From Iocasia fonsfrigidae (lineage in GTDB: Bacteria; Bacillota; Halanaerobiia; Halanaerobiales; DTU029), in assembly GCF_017751145.1 (NCBI RefSeq), contig NZ_CP046640.1, positions 724,137 through 788,136 of the forward strand: a stretch of DNA of 64,000 nucleotides, given 5' to 3'. Shown here one piece after another: positions 60,258 to 64,000 of this stretch. Each line of letters opens with the position of its first letter. Within the stretch, counting starts at the first letter, position 1. The notes under the pieces were generated by a model that had not been told where the DNA came from, searched no databases, and was given only the letters and a program-made list of their open reading frames with translations. The translations under genes and the position numbers were made by a program.

Positions 60258-60593
60258 TTGCTTTTAAATAGAAGTCAAATTATTAGACGTTTAATAGAGG
60301 TAAGAAGGTTTATGTATGAAAATAAGAATGGTGATATAGAGAAGGGTTATTTAAAAATAAAGAAAGACCTGGATGAGCTTATTTATGATATAGTTGGTGA
60401 TTTCCTGAACGAGACTGATAGGGCACAGCTGGACAATATACTGGAAAAATCTATTTCAGGTGAAATCCCTGTTGATATGGCCATGGTGGCCATCAAAGAG
60501 CTGGCTATAAGTTATTATGAGAATGGTGGGATTATTGAGAAAGAGGGGAAAGATAATACTGCAGATCATTTCTATAAAAAGGGTTATCGCTAG
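60258..60593 (+). CDS. Small helical protein of the DnaD/DnaC unit, shares its C-terminal tail motif with DnaD-like protein
   Basis: The 111-aa protein starts at TTG behind AAGGGGGA, 15 bp after the DnaC-like gene. It is all helical by appearance (RRLIEVRRFMYENKNGDIEKGYLKIKKDLDEL; AQLDNILEKSI), without a known motif. Its last residues HFYKKGYR are nearly the same as the end of the DnaD-like protein (GYYKKGYR). This suggests a common binding peptide or an adaptor role in replication loading. I know no family for it. Confidence 0.65.
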   Translation: MLLNRSQIIRRLIEVRRFMYENKNGDIEKGYLKIKKDLDELIYDIVGDFLNETDRAQLDNILEKSISGEIPVDMAMVAIKELAISYYENGGIIEKEGKDNTADHFYKKGYR

Positions 60594-60608
60594 AATTAAA
60601 TTAAGGGC

Positions 60609-60637
60609 TTGACAAGAAAGACTGTATATGCTAATAT
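60609..60637 (+). promoter_or_regulatory. Sigma-A promoter of tRNA-Leu
   Basis: TTGACA (60609-60614) and TAATAT (60632-60637) are separated by 17 bp, about 45 bp before the tRNA. Confidence 0.85.
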
Positions 60638-60681
60638 TATAAATGCTTTGAGTGGAAAGCAGGTAAAACTGCTTTTATTAT

Positions 60682-60766
60682 GCGAAGGTGGCGGAATTGG
60701 CAGACGCGCTAGACTTAGGATCTAGTGGGTTTTCCCGTGCGGGTTCGACTCCCGCCTTTCGCACCA
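60682..60766 (+). tRNA. tRNA-Leu (anticodon TAG)
   Basis: This is a class II tRNA of 85 nt. The acceptor is GCGAAGG with CTTTCGC-type partner, and the anticodon stem CTAGA/TCTAG has loop CTTAGGA with anticodon TAG. A long variable arm (TGGGTTTTCCCG) and T arm GCGGG-TTCGACT-CCCGC follow. CCA is encoded at 60764-60766. Confidence 0.96.
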
Positions 60767-60780
60767 TAAATTAAATATAA

Positions 60781-60808
60781 CCCCGATATGGTATAGGCCA
60801 GATCGGGG
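60781..60808 (+). terminator. Terminator of tRNA-Leu
   Basis: CCCCGAT (60781-60787) and ATCGGGG (60802-60808) form a perfect stem with a 14-nt loop, followed by ATTAAATTTATT. The T tract is weak. Confidence 0.65.
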
Positions 60809-60927
60809 ATTAAATTTATTAGTTGCCAATATAAGGGTATATATTATATATTTATTTAGAAATGTATAATATTGAAAAAACATTATTAAAACTATATAAT
60901 GTTACATATTATTTAAGGAGGCTTTTT

Positions 60928-62208
60928 ATGGAGGTTGCCAAAGAATTACTGGAAGGAAATAAGATTGAATTAAAGGTGGAAGTTGAAACAGATAGGGTTA
61001 ATGATGCCCTTCAAAAGGCATATAAAAAAGTGGTTAAAGATGTTTCTCTACCTGGGTTTAGGAAGGGGAAAGTGCCCCGCAAAGTACTGGAAGCCAGGTA
61101 TGGTAAAGAAGTGCTTCATCGGGATGCCTTTGATATTATCATTCCTCGGGCATATTCAGAGGCTGTTGAGAGTACAGGGATAGAGCCTATTGCTCAACCT
61201 GAAGTAAATGATTTCTATATAGCAGAAAATGAGCCAGCAACTTTTGTAGCTGTAGTTGAAGTCAAACCTGAGGTGGAACTGGGAGAATATACTGGTCTTG
61301 GTATTGAAAAGGAAGAAGTAGAGGTAACTGAAGATGATATTGAAAGCCACCTTAGTAGAACACAGGAGCAGCATAGCCAGCTGGAAAGTACTGACCGTGA
61401 ACTAGTAGAAGATGGGGATTTTGTAATTATTGATTTTGAGGGCTATGTTGATGATGAAAAATTCCCCGGGGGGACAGCTGAAGAATATACCCTGGAGATT
61501 GGTTCAGCTTCCTTTATACCCGGCTTTGAAGAACAGTTGATTGGAAAAAAGGTGGGAGAAGAGGTAGAAATAGAGGTAAGTTTCCCAGAGGAATATCAGG
61601 CAGAGAATTTAGCGGGAAAAGATGCCCTGTTTAAAGTAAATATAAAAGAGATTAAGGTCAAGAAATTACCTGAACTGAATGATGATTTTGCTAAAGAAGT
61701 TAGTGATTTTGACACACTTGCTGAATTAAGGGAAGATATAAAAGAGAGGCTGAGCAAACAGAAGAAAGAAAAGGTTGAGCGTGAATTTGAGGATGAGTTA
61801 ATCAAAACTGTTTCTGATAATGCTGAAGTAGATGTCTCTGAGACTCTGGTCAATAATGAATTAGATATGATGTATCAAAATATGGAATACAGTTTGTCTA
61901 TGCAGGGATTAAAGATTGATGACTATTTTTCCCATTTTGGGTTTGATGAAGAGACCTGGCGGGATAAGAACAGGGATGAGGCCGCTAGTAGGGCCAAAAG
62001 TAATTTAGTTCTGGAAGCAATTGCAAAAAAAGAAGGAATTGAAGCCAGTGATGAAGAAATAGATAATATGATTGAAGAGATAGCTGAAGAAGGAGAGAGA
62101 AGTGCTGACGAGATCAAGGCTCTCTTGCAGTTGCAGGGACAACTTGAGGGGTTAGTACATTCAATAACAATCAAGAAGGTTATTGATTATCTGGAAGAAA
62201 ACAACTAA
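60928..62208 (+). CDS. tig: Trigger factor, ribosome-bound peptidyl-prolyl isomerase chaperone
   Basis: I take ATG 60928 (426 aa), because AAGGAGG lies 8 bp upstream; the frame runs open to 60862. The ribosome-binding domain (1-115) has LPGFRKGKVPRKVLEARYG, including the GFRxGKxP signature. The FKBP-like PPIase domain (about 150-240) shows DGDFVIIDFEGYVDDEKFPGG and FIPGFEEQLIGKKVGEE. The C-terminal helical domain covers about 260-426. It sits before clpP and clpX, which is the conserved order in most Firmicutes, and binds nascent chains at the ribosome. Confidence 0.97.
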   Translation: MEVAKELLEGNKIELKVEVETDRVNDALQKAYKKVVKDVSLPGFRKGKVPRKVLEARYGKEVLHRDAFDIIIPRAYSEAVESTGIEPIAQPEVNDFYIAENEPATFVAVVEVKPEVELGEYTGLGIEKEEVEVTEDDIESHLSRTQEQHSQLESTDRELVEDGDFVIIDFEGYVDDEKFPGGTAEEYTLEIGSASFIPGFEEQLIGKKVGEEVEIEVSFPEEYQAENLAGKDALFKVNIKEIKVKKLPELNDDFAKEVSDFDTLAELREDIKERLSKQKKEKVEREFEDELIKTVSDNAEVDVSETLVNNELDMMYQNMEYSLSMQGLKIDDYFSHFGFDEETWRDKNRDEAASRAKSNLVLEAIAKKEGIEASDEEIDNMIEEIAEEGERSADEIKALLQLQGQLEGLVHSITIKKVIDYLEENN

Positions 62209-62276
62209 ATAGTTAATATTGAGAGGGTTTAAATAATTATTTATCGGGAATAATGTATTTTAAGGAGGGAAAAATT

Positions 62277-62873
62277 ATGGCACTTGTACCAATGGTTGTT
62301 GAGCAGACTAATAGGGGTGAACGCTCATATGATATTTACTCCAGATTATTAAAGGACAGGATAGTATTTCTGGGGGACCAGGTGACTGATCACCTAGCAA
62401 ATCTAGTTATAGCCCAGTTACTTTTCCTGGAGGCGGATGACCCTGATAAAGATATCTATCTTTATATAAATAGTCCAGGGGGTTCAGTAACAGCTGCTCT
62501 GGCTATGTATGATACAATCCAATATATTAAACCAGATGTAGTTACTATCTGTATGGGGCAGGCTGCCAGTGCTGGTGCTTTACTGCTGGCTTCTGGAGAA
62601 AAGGGTAAGAGATATGCCCTCCCTTATGCCAGGGTAATGATTCACCAACCGGCAGGTGGTGTTCAGGGTAAGGCAACTGAAGCTGAGATTCATATCAAGG
62701 AATTATTACGAATCAGAGAAACACTGAATCAAATACTGGCTAATCATACAGGTAAAGATGTAGAACAGATTAAAAAAGATGTTGAGCAGGATTATTTTAT
62801 GACAGCAGAAGAAGCAGTTGAATATGGTATAATAGATGAAGTAATAAGCAGAAATGACCTAAATGAAAAGTAA
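62277..62873 (+). CDS. clpP: ATP-dependent Clp protease proteolytic subunit
   Basis: The 198-aa protein starts at ATG 62277, 10 bp behind AAGGAGGG. The catalytic triad is in place: Ser98 ([11 protein letters not shown]), His123 (VMIHQPAGG) and Asp172 (EQDYFM). The oxyanion-loop SPGGSV is at 66-71, and the N-terminal axial loop [11 protein letters not shown] is present. It forms the double heptamer with ClpX, whose gene follows 21 bp later. Confidence 0.98.
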   Translation: MALVPMVVEQTNRGERSYDIYSRLLKDRIVFLGDQVTDHLANLVIAQLLFLEADDPDKDIYLYINSPGGSVTAALAMYDTIQYIKPDVVTICMGQAASAGALLLASGEKGKRYALPYARVMIHQPAGGVQGKATEAEIHIKELLRIRETLNQILANHTGKDVEQIKKDVEQDYFMTAEEAVEYGIIDEVISRNDLNEK

Positions 62874-62894
62874 CCTTATAAGAGGTGATATAAT

Positions 62895-64000
62895 TTGTTT
62901 AAATTTGGAGATGAGAAGGGGCAGTTAAAGTGCTCATTCTGTGGAAAATCCCAGGAACAGGTGCGCAAACTGGTTGCTGGCCCAGGGGTTTATATCTGTG
63001 ATGAGTGTATAGAGCTCTGTAATGAAATAATTGAGGAAGAGTTAAATGATGGTATGGAATTTACCCTGCAGAATATCCCCAAACCCAGAGAGATTAAAAA
63101 GATCCTTGACCAGTATGTAGTTGGTCAGGAACGTGCCAAAAAATCTCTGGCGGTAGCAGTCTATAACCATTATAAGCGGGTTAATTCTGATATGAAAATA
63201 GATGATGTAGAATTACAGAAGAGTAATATACTGATGGTAGGGCCGACCGGATGTGGTAAGACTTTACTGGCCCAGACACTAGCCCGGATACTGAATGTAC
63301 CATTTGCTATTACAGATGCAACCTCTTTAACAGAAGCTGGTTATGTTGGTGAAGATGTTGAAAATATTCTATTAAAGCTTATTCAGGCTGCTGATTATGA
63401 TGTTGAAAAAGCCGAACGGGGAATTATCTATATAGATGAAATTGATAAAATAGCCAGGAAGTCAGAAAATCCATCAATTACAAGGGATGTCTCTGGAGAA
63501 GGTGTTCAACAGGCCCTTTTGAAGATTTTAGAAGGGACGGTGGCAAGTGTACCGCCTCAGGGAGGCCGGAAACATCCTCACCAGGAGTTTATCCAGATTG
63601 ATACTACCAATATATTATTTATAGCTGGTGGTGCTTTTGATGGTCTTGATAAGCTTATTAAGTCCCGTGTCAGTAATAAGGTGATGGGTTTTGGTGCTGA
63701 TATAAAAAGTAAGGGAGAAGAGAATATTGGAGATACCCTCAAGGATATTTTACCAGAGGATCTCCTACATTATGGTTTAATTCCTGAATTTATCGGCCGT
63801 CTCCCTGTTATTGTGACACTGGATGAGCTGATTGAATCTGATCTGGTTAAGATACTAACTGAACCAAAGAATGCCCTGGTAAAACAGTATACTAAATTCT
63901 TTGAGATGGATGATGTGGCTCTGGAATTTACAGCAGAGGCCTTATCTGAGATAGCCAAAAAGGCTTTGTCCAGAAATACTGGAGCAAGGGGGCTCAGGGC
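62895..64000 (+). CDS. clpX: ClpX unfoldase ATPase, 3' truncated by window edge
   Basis: TTG start at 62895 behind AGAGGTGATA; 368 codons are in the window. The N-terminal zinc-binding domain has four Cys (C13, C16, C35, C38; CSFCG ... CDEC). The AAA+ domain has Walker A GPTGCGKT (about 117, with Cys instead of the usual Ser) and Walker [13 protein letters not shown]. The pore loop [11 protein letters not shown]-like loop region and sensor 2 start NTGARGLR are also present. It unfolds ssrA-tagged and other substrates for ClpP. Only the last part of the small domain is missing. Confidence 0.97.
   Translation, partial: MFKFGDEKGQLKCSFCGKSQEQVRKLVAGPGVYICDECIELCNEIIEEELNDGMEFTLQNIPKPREIKKILDQYVVGQERAKKSLAVAVYNHYKRVNSDMKIDDVELQKSNILMVGPTGCGKTLLAQTLARILNVPFAITDATSLTEAGYVGEDVENILLKLIQAADYDVEKAERGIIYIDEIDKIARKSENPSITRDVSGEGVQQALLKILEGTVASVPPQGGRKHPHQEFIQIDTTNILFIAGGAFDGLDKLIKSRVSNKVMGFGADIKSKGEENIGDTLKDILPEDLLHYGLIPEFIGRLPVIVTLDELIESDLVKILTEPKNALVKQYTKFFEMDDVALEFTAEALSEIAKKALSRNTGARGLR

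Noticed and set aside
3750-63000. CRISPR array
   Set aside because: No regularly spaced direct repeats were found. The repeats present are nested palindromes or protein-domain repeats in coding DNA.

Overview
The window looks like chromosomal DNA of a low-GC, anaerobic, diderm member of the Firmicutes, most likely of the order Halanaerobiales (a cellulolytic Halocella/Halanaerobium-like organism). This is an inference from several things. Gene style is clostridial (strong GGAGG ribosome sites, many TTG starts), yet there is a complete type II secretion operon with an outer-membrane secretin, a CpxP/Spy-like periplasmic protein, a cellulosome-type cohesin scaffoldin with a dockerin-bearing GH9 cellulase, and a conserved tig-clpP-clpX cluster.

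Layout. 1-2.1 kb: end of a GTPase gene, an orphan ABC ATPase and a cytoplasmic binding-protein-like partner. 2.2-4.0 kb: FCD-type GntR regulator, peroxiredoxin, tRNA-Glu(CTC) and tRNA-Asp. 4.1-25.4 kb: two overlapping giant surface genes (about 2,830 and 3,808 aa). The second is an Rhs/YD-repeat protein with a polymorphic C-terminal tip, followed by a TPR protein and a small membrane protein. 25.4-27.9 kb: a displaced second Rhs tip with its own candidate immunity gene, then a degraded third core copy. 28-33.7 kb: a catabolic cluster (FCD GntR, GntP-type permease, isocitrate lyase/PEP mutase-like enzyme, cupin, ketopantoate-reductase-like enzyme, cyclase) sitting between Rhs debris. 34.6-39.7 kb: scaffoldin (cohesin-FN3-CBM3-FN3-cohesin) and GH9 cellulase with dockerin, flanked by two decayed dockerin relics. 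39.8-49.9 kb: eleven-gene type II secretion operon (gspK, C-like, E, F, G, H, I, J, L, M, D). 50-55.4 kb: TolB-like propeller, rubrerythrin, a two-component system with a Met/His-rich sensor, and a Spy/CpxP-like protein. 55.7-60.6 kb: aryl-CoA ligase plus ACT protein, double HD-domain phosphodiesterase, DnaD-like and DnaC-like replication proteins, and a small partner. 60.7-64 kb: tRNA-Leu, trigger factor, clpP and the start of clpX.

How parts may work together. The type II system next to cellulosome genes offers an obvious route for moving scaffoldin and cellulase through an outer membrane. Five transcription units (giant surface genes, type II system, two-component system, aryl-CoA ligase, HD/DnaD/DnaC group) carry upstream AGGAWWW...GAA(A/T) elements with exactly the same 21-nt offset, resembling sigma-H promoters; two weaker examples exist. 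A family of large nested palindromes with sequence-variable but self-complementary arms occurs at five places, two of them in long 5' leaders.

Limits: all calls come from reading the sequence and translations, with no database search. Domain borders are approximate, and tip/immunity functions are inferred from position.
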